Source: Ignelater luminosus
Taxonomy: Eukaryota; Arthropoda; Insecta; Coleoptera; Elateridae
Direction: 5' to 3'
NCBI GenBank assembly: GCA_011009095.1
Contig: VTPC01004280.1
Coordinates: 73,968-137,967, forward strand
Length of the DNA: 64,000 bases
Part shown: positions 23,734 to 34,001 of the stretch, piece after piece
Layout: each line of letters opens with the position of its first letter
Position numbering within the stretch: position 1 is the stretch's first letter
Translations under genes and position numbers: made by a program
Notes under the pieces: model-generated
Told to the model about the DNA's origin: nothing
Database searches by the model: none
The model's input: only the letters and a program-made list of their open reading frames with translations

Positions 23734-24510
23734 ATGGCTTCCAGTGTTGATTTCTCAAAAAAAACTTTAGCCATTATAACAGGTGCATCTCAAGGTATTG
23801 GTCGTGTTTTAGCCATAGAACTTTCAAAGCGTTTGGCTAGTAGTTCTGTTGTTAATTTAATAGCTCGTTCAGAAGCAGGCTTAATAGAAACCAAGAATCG
23901 TATTTATGAAGAAAATAATAAGATAACAATAAATGTACATTCCATAGATCTTACGAATCCTGATGTAAGCAAATATGAAAAGCTTTTCGAAAATTTGGAT
24001 TTTGAACAGGCTGTAATATTTCATAATGTAGGTCAAATTGGTGTATTAAACCAAACAACTGAATTAACTGATATTCAAATTTGGCGAGATTACTTTGATT
24101 TGAATGTGTTTTCTGTTGGCATTCTAAATTCAGTTTTTGTAAAGAAATTGCATAACCATGTTGGAAAGTTAATAGTGGTAAATGTGACATCCTTATGTGG
24201 TCGTAAACCATTCCAACATATGGCTATGTATGGCTCTGGTAAAGCTGCTCGTGAATTGTATTTTCGAGTGTTTGCCCTGGAAGAAAGTGATGTGATAGTT
24301 TTAAATTATTCTCCTGGTCCTGTTGAAACAGCTATGGTTGATGAGATATTGAATAATGTAAAAGATGATGAAGTGAAAGGCATGTTTATGGAAATGAAAG
24401 AGAAGAAAACAATTTTGACACCACCACAAACAGTTGAGAAGCTATTAAAAATTTTAGAAATGGGAGATTTCAAATCTGGTGATGTGATTGATTATTATGA
24501 TAGGTTTTAA
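23734..24510 (+). CDS. Sepiapterin reductase (SDR family)
   Basis: An intronless 258-aa frame encodes a short-chain dehydrogenase. The NADP-binding motif TGASQGIGR is at residues 16-24, and NVG of the Asn-Ala-Gly motif at 98-100. The catalytic Ser is S153 (VTSLCGRKPF) and the YxxxK pair is Y166/K170 (AMYGSGKAA); SPGPVETAM at 193-201 shapes the cofactor and product side. The C-terminal SGDVIDYYD keeps the Asp that anchors the pterin in sepiapterin reductases (D256 by my count). The length equals the family norm of about 260. The enzyme performs the last reductions to tetrahydrobiopterin, used for aromatic amino acid hydroxylases and insect pteridine pigments. It follows the CCDC32-like gene by 34 bp with no room for an ordinary promoter. 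Polyadenylation signals AATAAA occur near 24957 and 24995. Confidence 0.93.
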   Translation: MASSVDFSKKTLAIITGASQGIGRVLAIELSKRLASSSVVNLIARSEAGLIETKNRIYEENNKITINVHSIDLTNPDVSKYEKLFENLDFEQAVIFHNVGQIGVLNQTTELTDIQIWRDYFDLNVFSVGILNSVFVKKLHNHVGKLIVVNVTSLCGRKPFQHMAMYGSGKAARELYFRVFALEESDVIVLNYSPGPVETAMVDEILNNVKDDEVKGMFMEMKEKKTILTPPQTVEKLLKILEMGDFKSGDVIDYYDRF

Positions 24511-25285
24511 TTGAAGTTTCTTGCTTGCTGTCTTGTTAGTTACATTATAGTTTATTGTTAATTTGCCAATTATTCAGGTGTGTGGTATTGTCTAAGCTGT
24601 ACTTATGGAATCTTATTTACAAAAAAAAAAACAAAAATTAGAAGTAATTAGCCTTTACTATTAGATAATTATTAAATACAAGGTGCTCTGAAATAACTAT
24701 AGAACATATTTGATTATCCTATCTAGGAATCTTTAATAATGTAAAATGTAAATGTGCATATTTTTTTGGTAAATCAAAATTAATGTTAATTAAAATGTTA
24801 CTTGAGATTAATCAGATTTTCAATTTGCAAAAGAAAACTAAGAAATTCTCTGAACAAATGGACTTTAATATTCTAATTTAGAAAAAAAAACACTTGATTT
24901 TGATAAATTATTACAGCAAAAATAATCAAATAATTATATAAGAAGTCTTTATCTACAATAAAAAGAGAAAATTTTTTTGTAGACAAATAATGCAATAAAG
25001 GCCTGTCTCAAAATATGGTTTTTGTTTGTTCATTTTTTCTCCCAACACAGTCATTTGAGGTAGTATGTGTATATTCAACATACTTTATCATTTAATTAGT
25101 AGAAGGGTACATGGTGTAATGCAGAAATGTATACAGCATTTTATATAAAAGTTTAGTAATTTAAATGGCTTATAATCTTACATGAAGACAGTGATAATTA
25201 GTATATTTTGCTTACTGTCTTACTTTGAGATTAGATGTACCTTGGTACCATTGGTCAACAATGGAAACCTTATATTTTAATTACA
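24511..25285. other. 3' flank of sepiapterin reductase
   Basis: This is AT-rich untranslated and intergenic sequence with AATAAA motifs near 24957 and 24995. I see no gene. Confidence 0.4.
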
Positions 25286-26041
25286 CAGGGTGCCCCTAAA
25301 AGGTTTGTACAACACCCTACAACATGTTCCTCAGACCAAAATAGAACGATTTAACCAAACTTACCTCTATCCAAAAGTGCTCCTTTAAGGTGCTACCAGA
25401 CGTCAAAGATCAAAAAAATAAAACCTGATTAGCATTAATGCTTTTTTGATAGGAATAATCTAGTTAGCCAGAATAGCTATCTTTAAACATCAAATTAGTA
25501 TCATTTGTTTGTTATATGTCAAAATCACAGAAGTTTAGTGTGGTAAAAAAAGTAATTAGTTGAGCATTTTTTTGTTCTTAATTTGAGACTAGTTATCACT
25601 AATAAACTTACATTACATGCCATGCCATATTATTATTTTTTTGTGGATAAACCTTAAGCATTATCAAAAACTACAAAGATACAAAAAATGTTTCTAAAGA
25701 AAATATTGTTTTGGAAGAAGAAAATTGAAAGTTCTCAGCCTAGACATTAAAAAGTTATCACCAAATTTGTATTGCAACATTTTTGTTTAATACACTTACA
25801 ACTTAGCAATGAAAACCAAAACCATCTCAAAACGTGACTTACAGTTACAAAACATACCATACCAAAAATTATAAAAATCGATCAAAGCCTACTATTTTTA
25901 TATGCAAAATTAATTTTTTTTTCAAAAAACTTTCACACCTTGTACCGACTTAATGAGACGATTTTGGATATAGGTAAGTTGGGTTAAATCTTCTTATTAG
26001 TCTGCAGTTAAGCTATGTCCCAACCTTTTGGAGACACCCTG
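25286..26041. mobile_element. CAGGGTG-ended non-autonomous element
   Basis: The left end CAGGGTGCCCCTAAAAGGTT and the right end, whose reverse complement reads CAGGGTGTCTCCAAAAGGTT, are inverted with few differences. The 756-bp interior has no coding frame. It is typical of the compact CAGGGTG-ended repeats common in insects. Confidence 0.7.
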
Positions 26042-26061
26042 TATATTAAAGGTCATCAGTG

Positions 26062-26780
26062 CATTGCATAAGCTGATGATGTGGCATTGATTGCAAGAAC
26101 AAAGGAGGAATTAACGAGAGCAATTAAAGGACTAGAAAAAGCAGCCCAGAAGGTAGGACTAGAGATTAACCCTAGCAAAACAAAGTATACGGAAATAAGA
26201 GTAATTTCGAAAAAAAAGGAAGAAAAGAAAAAACTAACAATAGAGAAAGAGCAAAAAGATGGAGATAGATAATGTGAAAAGGTGATCTAGGCACATATAT
26301 CCATGAAGAAGGTGCTAGTGATGAAGAGATCATAGAAAGAACAAGTAGTGGATGTAAGATTGTGGGTGCATTAATGAGATTATTCAGATCGAAAGCAATG
26401 TCAAGAAAAGTGAAAGTGCAGGTGTATAAGACAGTTGTGCGACTCACGGTGCTGTTTGCATGTGAAACATGGGTGCTGAACAAAAATATAAAAATGAAAT
26501 TAGATGTATGGGAACGTAAAATATTAAGGGACATTTATGGTGAGAAAAAAGTGGATAATAGATGGAACGAAGAAATAATAATGAACTGTACAAATTATAC
26601 AGAGAACCAAAAATAACATCTACAGTTAGAGCATAGGTGACTAGGTCTCATAATGAGAGCAGAGGGAGAAAGAATGATAAAAAAGTGCTAGAAAACACCT
26701 ACAGACAATAGAGAAAGAAGATCTAAAAAATTAGAAGTAACAAGATGGCAAGAAAAGGCAAAGCAGAAGAAAGAATGAAT
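26062..26780 (+). pseudogene. Non-LTR retrotransposon reverse transcriptase remnant
   Basis: The frame resumes at ADDVALIARTKEELTRAI, which follows the catalytic YADD box (the Tyr is lost upstream of an in-frame stop). It continues through KVGLEINPSKTKY, then after frameshifts GTYIHEEGASDEEIIERTSS, RSKAMSRKVKVQVYKTVVR, ACETWVLNK, VWERKILRDIYGEKK and finally H...LGLIMRAEGERMIKK. That order is the C-terminal part of a LINE reverse transcriptase and its tail. Several stops and shifts show it is dead. A TA-rich tract follows at about 26780-26795, a plausible 3' end. The clade is not determined. Confidence 0.85.
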
Positions 26781-26795
26781 ATATATATATATATA

Positions 26796-27062
26796 GAGTA
26801 TGCCCCCAGAGTCAATTAGCTTTTTTGCAGGTGCAGTTCAAACATGTTGATCTGATTCTTGAGTAAATTTGGAAGTTAGTCTTTTTTTCTTCTAAAATAA
26901 TGCGTTTTTTAAATTTTCATTGTTATTGGTTACATCAAAATTATATTACCACTATTAGACGTTTTGAAACAAGCAAAAAATTTTATCAAGAATGACATTT
27001 TGTTCTAAGACCAATAATAAAAAAGTCTTTCCTCTTGTAAACTCAATCTGGGGACATACTAT
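26796..27062. mobile_element. MITE with GTATGYCCCCAGA ends
   Basis: The left GAGTATGCCCCCAGAGTCAA is inverted at the right as CTCAATCTGGGGACATAC, each bordered by TATATA. The interior is about 265 bp and AT-rich, with no coding frame. The TA-rich borders suggest insertion at TA. Confidence 0.65.
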
Positions 27063-27065
27063 ATA

Positions 27066-27866
27066 TAATGGCTACACTTTTAATAACAAATTACGACAAA
27101 AACAATATACAGCACGAGTATAAAGTAATACATAAAATTCATATTTTTTTCTTATGGGCAAGTTTATAAAAAAATCCTGAAATAGGTCGATTTTCTATGA
27201 TAAAAATACACATTTTAATTTTGCGATTACTTTCTAGCATTTGTTTTGAAGCGATGACCCATCATTGATTTTTTAAATGGAAACCCTCTCATTTGATGAT
27301 GGTATAAAGATTTTTGCACATAAAGAATTTACATGTACGCTCATTGCTAAAGGGGCTAATACTTCAAATTAAATAGTGTATTTGTATGGTATCTGTTGTT
27401 GGTGCTCTCAAACAAAATAAGCAAAAATATGACATTACAAAACTTTGCCATACCTCAAAGATTAGAAATTTCTTTAATTTTTATTCAGGTTTTTTTATGT
27501 AAGGTAAGAAAATTTCTATACCATCATGTGGGCAATAACAAAGTTATCGAAATTGCAAATAAAAATCAGAAGGTTTACGTTTAAAAAAATTGACAATGAC
27601 GTCGTTACTTTGAAACAAATGACTGCTGAAAGATGATTACAATATTAAAATGTATATTTTCATAATAAAAAATCAACCTGTTTCAGGATTTTCTGATATA
27701 CTTGCCTATAAGAAAAAATATGAATTTTATGCGTTACTTTATACTCATGCTGTATAAAAACACTTCAAAATAAATTACAGGAGATAATTTTCTTCATACA
27801 ATGGTTTTAGATTTAAATTTTCATGTATTGTTTTTGTTGTAATTTATTATTAAAAGTGTAACAATA
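27066..27866. mobile_element. Fold-back element, about 0.8 kb
   Basis: The left arm words CTACACTTTTAATAACAAATT, ACGAGTATAAAGTAA, AAATTCATATTTTTTTCTTATG and CCTGAAATAGGTCGATTTTC all recur inverted in the right arm between 27640 and 27866. Both arms exceed 150 bp. Sequence from the right half (27490-27760) recurs in direct orientation at 46200-46440, showing that this is a dispersed family. Confidence 0.7.
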
Positions 27867-28663
27867 GTTCGACAAAAAGTTTAATACAACTCGCAAATTA
27901 AAATACATTGAAAATGAAACTATGTTTTGAGATGTTTGTAAGTAAGTGTAATTCAAATCTGAAATTTTCATTATTGATCAAAAATAGTGGAGAATTCAAC
28001 ATCTTTAAAAAAACTATTGTATTTAATGGTTAAAAAATTAATAAATAATAAGTTTGTAACAAGCTGCATTTGGTCAGTTTTCCAAGTTTGCAAAGAAGAC
28101 TTCCTATTATTCAAATGTATTAGGATACTGTAAAAATTAGAGATATGGAGAATTTCATCGGAAAATGAATTTTTTTCCTAATCTTGTCCAATTAGAATTC
28201 TTATCTATAAACAACTAGTATTCTTTGTCATTATTTCTGTGAATCAATAAAGGACTGCTTGAAAATACACATACAATTCAACCTTCTTTTATTAAACTCA
28301 ATCTATGTATCTTTCTTCTGCAGTAATTGCTAGAAGCTACATAAGCGATAATAAAAGCTAAAAATATATTTGGTGTTTTAAATTTTAAGATAAACAAGTT
28401 TCTATCATTCTAAGATATTACACCACTACCAAAAAAAGATAATACTATCAGAAAACGAGCATCATATATTTAACGTTTTTAATTATTACTTTGGATTCAC
28501 AATATTCTGTAACCAAGATGTATATTAGATTTATTTATCTCTTATTAACAAAAAGTGAAATAATAAGGGAAGCTATGATATATTCTTAACATAACCAACC
28601 AAAATTACTAATGAATAATGATATATTTTACTTTTGTTTTAGTGGTGAATTTACACATGACAA

Positions 28664-29154
28664 ATGGAACAGCCATTGTTATTTCTAATAAAATTAGCTT
28701 GGGCATGTAGATATCGCTTACCAATACTTATAACTGTTGGATTTATGGCCCTAGATATTAGAATGCAATTAGAAATTCACGTACAAATGCGAAGAATTCG
28801 AAGGGGCCCACCATTTCCTGCACGGGGAGGCAGACAACAAAACAATGGTCAAAACGTGACCCGAAATAGAATGAATTCTGATGGTAATTAATCACAAAAC
28901 AAATGAAACTTAGAGAAGAATATATGTAAAAATCCATTTCAGATTCTAGCAGTTCGTGGTTAACTGTGAGTGAAGATGAGGATGAAGAAGAAGATAGTGT
29001 TGAGTATAGTGATAATACAATAATTGAAGATGGGGCTAGTACATCTTTAAAAAGTAATGCTAATGATGTAAATGTTGAAAATGTAAATAACCCTGAAATG
29101 TCTGAAATCAGTTCAACACAAAATGATTTGTTACATGTTAATGTGGAAAATTAA
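28664..29154 (+). CDS. Unrecognised small single-pass membrane protein
   Basis: Two exons, 28664-28883 and 28943-29154, join in phase 1 (GATG|GTAATT ... TTTCAG|ATTC) to 143 aa. An acceptor (TTTTGTTTTAG) lies 25 bp before the ATG and a TGA sits in frame just upstream, so the ATG is the first possible start and a non-coding 5' exon is likely. Residues about 5-35 are hydrophobic with Arg/Trp at the edges (LIKLAWACRYRLPILITVGF). Next comes a basic stretch (RRIRRGPPFPARGGRQQN), then an acidic Ser/Asn-rich tail (SEDEDEEEDSVEYSD). AATAAA follows near 29161. The layout suggests a membrane anchor with a disordered cytosolic tail. I do not recognise the family. Clean splicing, a polyA signal and the start context make it a better candidate than random frames. 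Confidence 0.6.
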
Positions 29155-29412
29155 AATCAATAATAAAGTGATAAATAATATGTATTTCATTATTGCTTGC
29201 TTACTTGCTAGATTCTTTTATATGTATAAAAGGTATAACAACCAAATGTTCAAAATATAAATATTGAGATTCATGGAAGATAAAATTGTGTATCAGACAT
29301 TATTTCAACGGTTAAGATGATCAGTTCTTGCACCACCACATTTATACACTCAACAGATAGCAATATTTATATATTTTATCTCTCTCTTTGCCATACTTTT
29401 CACTTATATACA

Positions 29413-30010
29413 GGGTATTTCTGGATGAAAGGGAGATTTTTGGGTGATGTGTTCAGGAGGTCAAAATAAGAAAAATAAGCCCGTTGTGTAAATCCTTTTC
29501 TCAACTATTGCGGACATAAATTCTTAAATTATAAGCATCTTTTTCTTTCCAATCAGGTAATGTCAGAAAGCACTGGCTAAAAATGTTAGTTTATGTAATA
29601 AAAGTGCAAATGTTGTTTCTTGATCCAGGGACAGACCGGGCTGTAACTATTTGTTCCGGAATGCTAAGGCTTATCGTAGGGCCTAAAAATCTTAATATGT
29701 TTTGGGAACTAAAAGGCCCAAAAATATATCAAATGCTGCAGCTACCATAAGAGATAATCACCATTCACTCCAATGATCTATCCAAGCAATTATTAACAAA
29801 TGAGCTGACAGATGCATTGAGGTTGATGGTGATATTATTATAAGCTCTTTGTAGTCTTTTGATTTTAGTTCATTCAATAGTAAAATGGATGCTTACAATT
29901 TAAGAACCAATTATCTCCATAATGGTTAAGAATCACAGTTAAACATATGGGTTCATTTTTCTCACTTCGACCTCCTGAACACATCCTCCACAAATTCTCC
30001 TTTTCTCTTG
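29413..30010. mobile_element. Decayed fold-back repeat with CAGGGTA end
   Basis: The left part (CAGGGTATTTCTGG then GGGTGATGTGTTCAGGAGGT) is inverted at 29955-30005 (ACCTCCTGAACACATCCTCC). The opposite CAGGG-type end is not evident, so the right terminus is lost or diverged. Confidence 0.55.
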
Positions 30011-30269
30011 AAATTTCAACATCCAACATATATGAAACAGTAGTTTATAATAAGTCATCCTTAAACAACAATCCACCCAGGCATGGCATAGAAAAAATAG
30101 ACCTCAGAGGTAGTTACAATTTAAGTTGATGCTACTTTGCCACCTTGGAGGTGTTCTATAAGGGGAATAAGGTGGCAATATCAATTTTAACTATGCCAAG
30201 TTTCTCAATAAATTTAAAGGAATAAGTACATTTACTATAAAGCATAATAAATGTTTGAGCAAATATACA

Positions 30270-30440
30270 GGGTGTTTTTGGTTACTAAGGCCATAGCAAT
30301 TTTAATATGGGAAAGATTTATTAAGTTACTACTATTACTGTAAACATTAGGAATAATAGACAGAAACAATTCTGATTCTAATGAATTTTTCTCATGTTAA
30401 AATTCCTAATGCTTTAGTAAGCTAAAACATCCCATATGTA
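30270..30440. mobile_element. Short hairpin with CAGGGTG end
   Basis: CAGGGTGTTTTTGGTTACTA followed by AGGCCATAGCAATTTTAA is mirrored at about 30397-30437 by TTAAAATTCCTAATGCTTTA and GTAAGCTAAAACATCCC. That gives a roughly 170-bp hairpin with moderately diverged arms. No coding content is seen. Confidence 0.55.
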
Positions 30441-31595
30441 GGAATATTAAAATAATATTACTGGAAACAGTTGCACAGAACGATTTTCTGTACTTTCTAA
30501 AATTATTTTTGACTTCACAGTGTTCCATAAAAAGCCTAAGTTTTCTTAAATGAAGCACAGTGTATATTTTGTTATCTTCTTATTCCTTGTCCAATGTTAA
30601 TTACAATGATATAGCCGTATGAGGCCTAAACCAAACAGTTTCTGCATTATTCAACTTTTTCTTGTAAATCATTGTCAAATATAACAAGCTGCCTTAGTAT
30701 AGTAATCAATCAACATTTGATTTTAAAAACTTTACAGTGATAAACGCCCACCTTTAATCTCTATAAATGGTTATTGAAATTCTAATCCTGTTTTCTTCTG
30801 TACAGGGCGATAAAGAAACGCAAAACAGATCTTATTCAATTATACCAACGCAACTTGTTATACAAGGTGATTTATTAGCTCTACAACAAACTTTGGCAGT
30901 GAAAACTTATACAATTTTAAGCAAAAAATGTTATATGTGAACATGAGTCTGATTCATCTTAATTAAGACTTTGAAGATTTATAACATCTGTAATTAAGAA
31001 TTACAATAGCAGTGATGAACAAAAATAACATTGGCTCATGGCTGTGATAATAGCAAAGGTCTACAAAAGACAAACTAAACGAAGTATGGAAGGGTTGCTG
31101 CCTATTCAGAAACCTCCCCTGGTATTCTCTTGCTCCTTGTTTAACGTTTCCAGTACAATATCCATATACAAAGACAATATCTTGCATAAATGCATAATAT
31201 CTTTGACTCAGAACTTTGCTAGTATAACATAAACAGCATTTGTTATTATCACAGCCATCGTAACGAGTCAGATCTATCTTTATATAACGTTTTTTTATTT
31301 TAAACTGAATCAGCTTTCATCTGCCAAAGTTAATAAATCATCCTGTATTTGATGATAATTTACAAGAAAATATTGAATAATGCCAAAACTGTTTGGTTTA
31401 AAACCCATGAAGTTGTATCAATGTAATCGCATTGGATGAAGAATAAAAATGAAATGTACAAGGTGTTCCATTTAAGAAAACTTAGGCTTTATAAGCCATG
31501 CTTCTATGAAACACCCTGTGTAGTCAAGAATAATTTTAGAAAATGCAAACATTCTGTACAGCTTTTCCTAGTAATGGTTTTTGATATACCTACAG
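30440..31595. mobile_element. Large fold-back element, about 1.15 kb
   Basis: Long inverted arms show at several matched points. AAAGCCTAAGTTTTCTTAAATG (about 30530) pairs with CATTTAAGAAAACTTAGGCTTT (about 31465). AAACCAAACAGTTTCTGCATTATTCAA (about 30630) pairs with the region near 31370-31400. GGTGATTTATTAG...AACTTTGGCAG (about 30870) pairs with CTGCCAAAGTTAATAAATCATCC (about 31320). GGCTGTGATAATAGCAAA (about 31040) pairs with TTTGTTATTATCACAGCC (about 31235). A central loop of roughly 180 bp is unpaired. No transposase frame is present. Confidence 0.7.
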
Positions 31596-31599
31596 ACTG

Positions 31600-32367
31600 T
31601 TGGGACACACACGCTACTTCTATCAAATGATCAAAATTACCACATTCTAAAAGTGCACAAATAAACTTTTATTTTGGAAGCGTGCTTTCTGAGTTCCAAA
31701 CAAAGGCATTTTAGAAATATTTACAATTGTTATATGCTCTATAATGGTGTTTATAAATCTGTGAGCCATGAAAATGGTCTACACAGTCAGTACCCAAATA
31801 ATTACTTCTATTTCTTTTAACTTATGTTGGAAGTGGGCCGTCAATGTATTTAAAAAAAAACTAAATGTAAAAGTCATCAAATTTAACTGTATGAAAAATT
31901 AATGTATTCTATGTTAGCACTAACTCGCTAAATTCTTATACTCCGGTTGCCAAAGAAAACGGGATATTCTAAGCAAATTCATTGTAAGAATGTTTCTTCT
32001 TTTTTTGACAACAACAGTATACAGTTTTAGGCACTTACCTTGCAAAAAACAATACAACTTTTGAAATTATTAAAAATGCTTTCACATCTAATATTGAGCC
32101 AACCTAACCTAAATATTTAATACCATAGGCATTTTGCGCATGACATCAAAAATTGAGAGAGTGGAGGTACAACAATGATTCATTGACTGATTCAAGTTGA
32201 TATAATTAATCTTAAAGTATACATTATTAAAAACAAACTAAATGTTAACACACAATATATTACACATAAATTGAATCAACTTTTGAAACTATACATAACC
32301 TTATTCTACCTCCAATCTCTCCAAAAAGTCATGTACTGCAAAACGCCTATTGCAGTTGTCCAAATTA
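31600..32367. other. AT-rich spacer
   Basis: I see no gene. A word AACCTAACCTAA typical of insect intergenic DNA is near 32100. Confidence 0.35.
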
Positions 32368-32645
32368 GTGTGCCTTGATATAGTTTTATTAAATGTCATT
32401 TTTCTAATGGGTAGAGTGTGGACACATTTGTCAAACAAGAGAGACAAAAATATATGTTAGCTCTCTACTTGCACAGCAAGTATAATGGATAGAATAAGAA
32501 TTTACTGTTAAAATCTTTCTTCTTTCCTTTACACCCACAGTGAGAGCAGAGAGCTAACATATATTTTTGTCTCTCCCGTTTGACAAGTGTGTCCAGACTT
32601 TCCCATTAGAAAAATGACCTTTAATAAAACAATATCAAGGCGCAC
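32368..32645. mobile_element. GTGTGCC hairpin MITE, copy 2
   Basis: GTGTGCCTTGATATAGTTTT...CAATATCAAGGCGCAC, with TA outside both ends (32366-32367 and 32646-32647). The near-full-length palindrome is the same as in copies 1 and 3; internal arms carry AGAGACAAAAATATATGTTA and its inverse. Confidence 0.9.
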
Positions 32646-32649
32646 TAGT

Positions 32650-33995
32650 CCAAATATCTTCCTGTCATAGTATGCAATACTTTAACAGTTTACTTAGAAA
32701 AAATGTATAGTGACAGGATATTTCTGTTACTATTTCTATCATTAAAGTTAATAGTAAAATCATTTATGCTGACTTTGCTACTAGAATGTTACAAATCTGA
32801 GTATCTAAAATTCGAAATTTGATAGGCTTGATATAGACAGTAAACTAAATTTTATCATTTGGCTTATGTTATATACTGACATAGTTCAGGTAAAATAACA
32901 AACACCAAAAAATCAAAAATTAGTGTTTCACAATAGCATAACAGCCAGATCTTGTGCATCATTTGATAACAGCATTTCTGTTATAAAATTATTGTTAGGT
33001 TATTCTGCTTTAGATTTGGTTGAAATGTCTCATGTGACACAATCTACTGTGCGACACATATTTGATGTAACCACTTGTCACTTCATAAGAATTACATGGG
33101 AGTGCGACTTAAGCATAATGATGTAAATATCAGTTTTTGCTATAATACTTAAAATTGATAGTTGTTTATTCCTTAAATTTATAATGAAATTTACAAAAAA
33201 AACCTTAATAAATTATTAGTGACCAATAGATAATACTTCATCATTGTTGCCAAATGAAACATTTTATTAGTGTACTATAAAATTTACCAAATAGTTTGTG
33301 TTGTTTAACCTGAACCACATCGATATGTCACAAGAAAAATCTTTTGTAAATGTAGAATGTTAAGAAGGCATGTATATTAGATTTACATTCACCAAAACAA
33401 ATATGAAAACTACCATCACACAGCATTGTGCATATAAAAATATATTATCATTTTTTTAATAATAATTATTCTGTCAGATGTTTTGTTGAAATGCACTTGT
33501 CAATTCAAATATATAGTTGTAAAATAATAAATTAGATGGTGTTTTATTATAAAAGTAACAGAATTTATTTTGCCTTAAATATTCAGTACAACTAAGCATA
33601 TAAAAAAATAATAGATAATAAATAATGTGATACATAATAACTTAGTACGACCACAGGTTTTTTTTGCAAAAATTTGCTATGTAAAACATAACACAATTAT
33701 AATATCTATTGTAGAAGAAACTGTAAGATAACTGGATTAACAAGTAAAATAATAAAAAATAAATTTAAATACAATTTTACAATCTGTAATAATGCAGAAA
33801 TAGGCCAAGGACTTTGTCAATTTTTATTAACATTCATGTGTTTTCTTTATAATATAATATATAATATAATAATATAGTATATTATATATTATATATTCAT
33901 GAAAAAACTTACACTAAAAAAATACAAGTTTATAAATACGCACGCACAGGCTAACAGTCTTTTTTATACTTGGTGTTCATTTCTATACCAGAGAA
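32650..33995. other. 3' side of the TTLL4 gene
   Basis: AT-rich, with an AT/TATA low-complexity run at about 33848-33898. The part near 33900-34000 is probably 3' untranslated region of the minus-strand TTLL4 gene. No other gene is supported. Confidence 0.35.
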
Positions 33996-34001
33996 GACAT
34001 C

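Noticed and set aside
33848-33898. Palindromic TATAAT/ATTATA run as a possible origin or terminator
   Set aside because: Simple AT microsatellite; such runs are self-complementary by composition.
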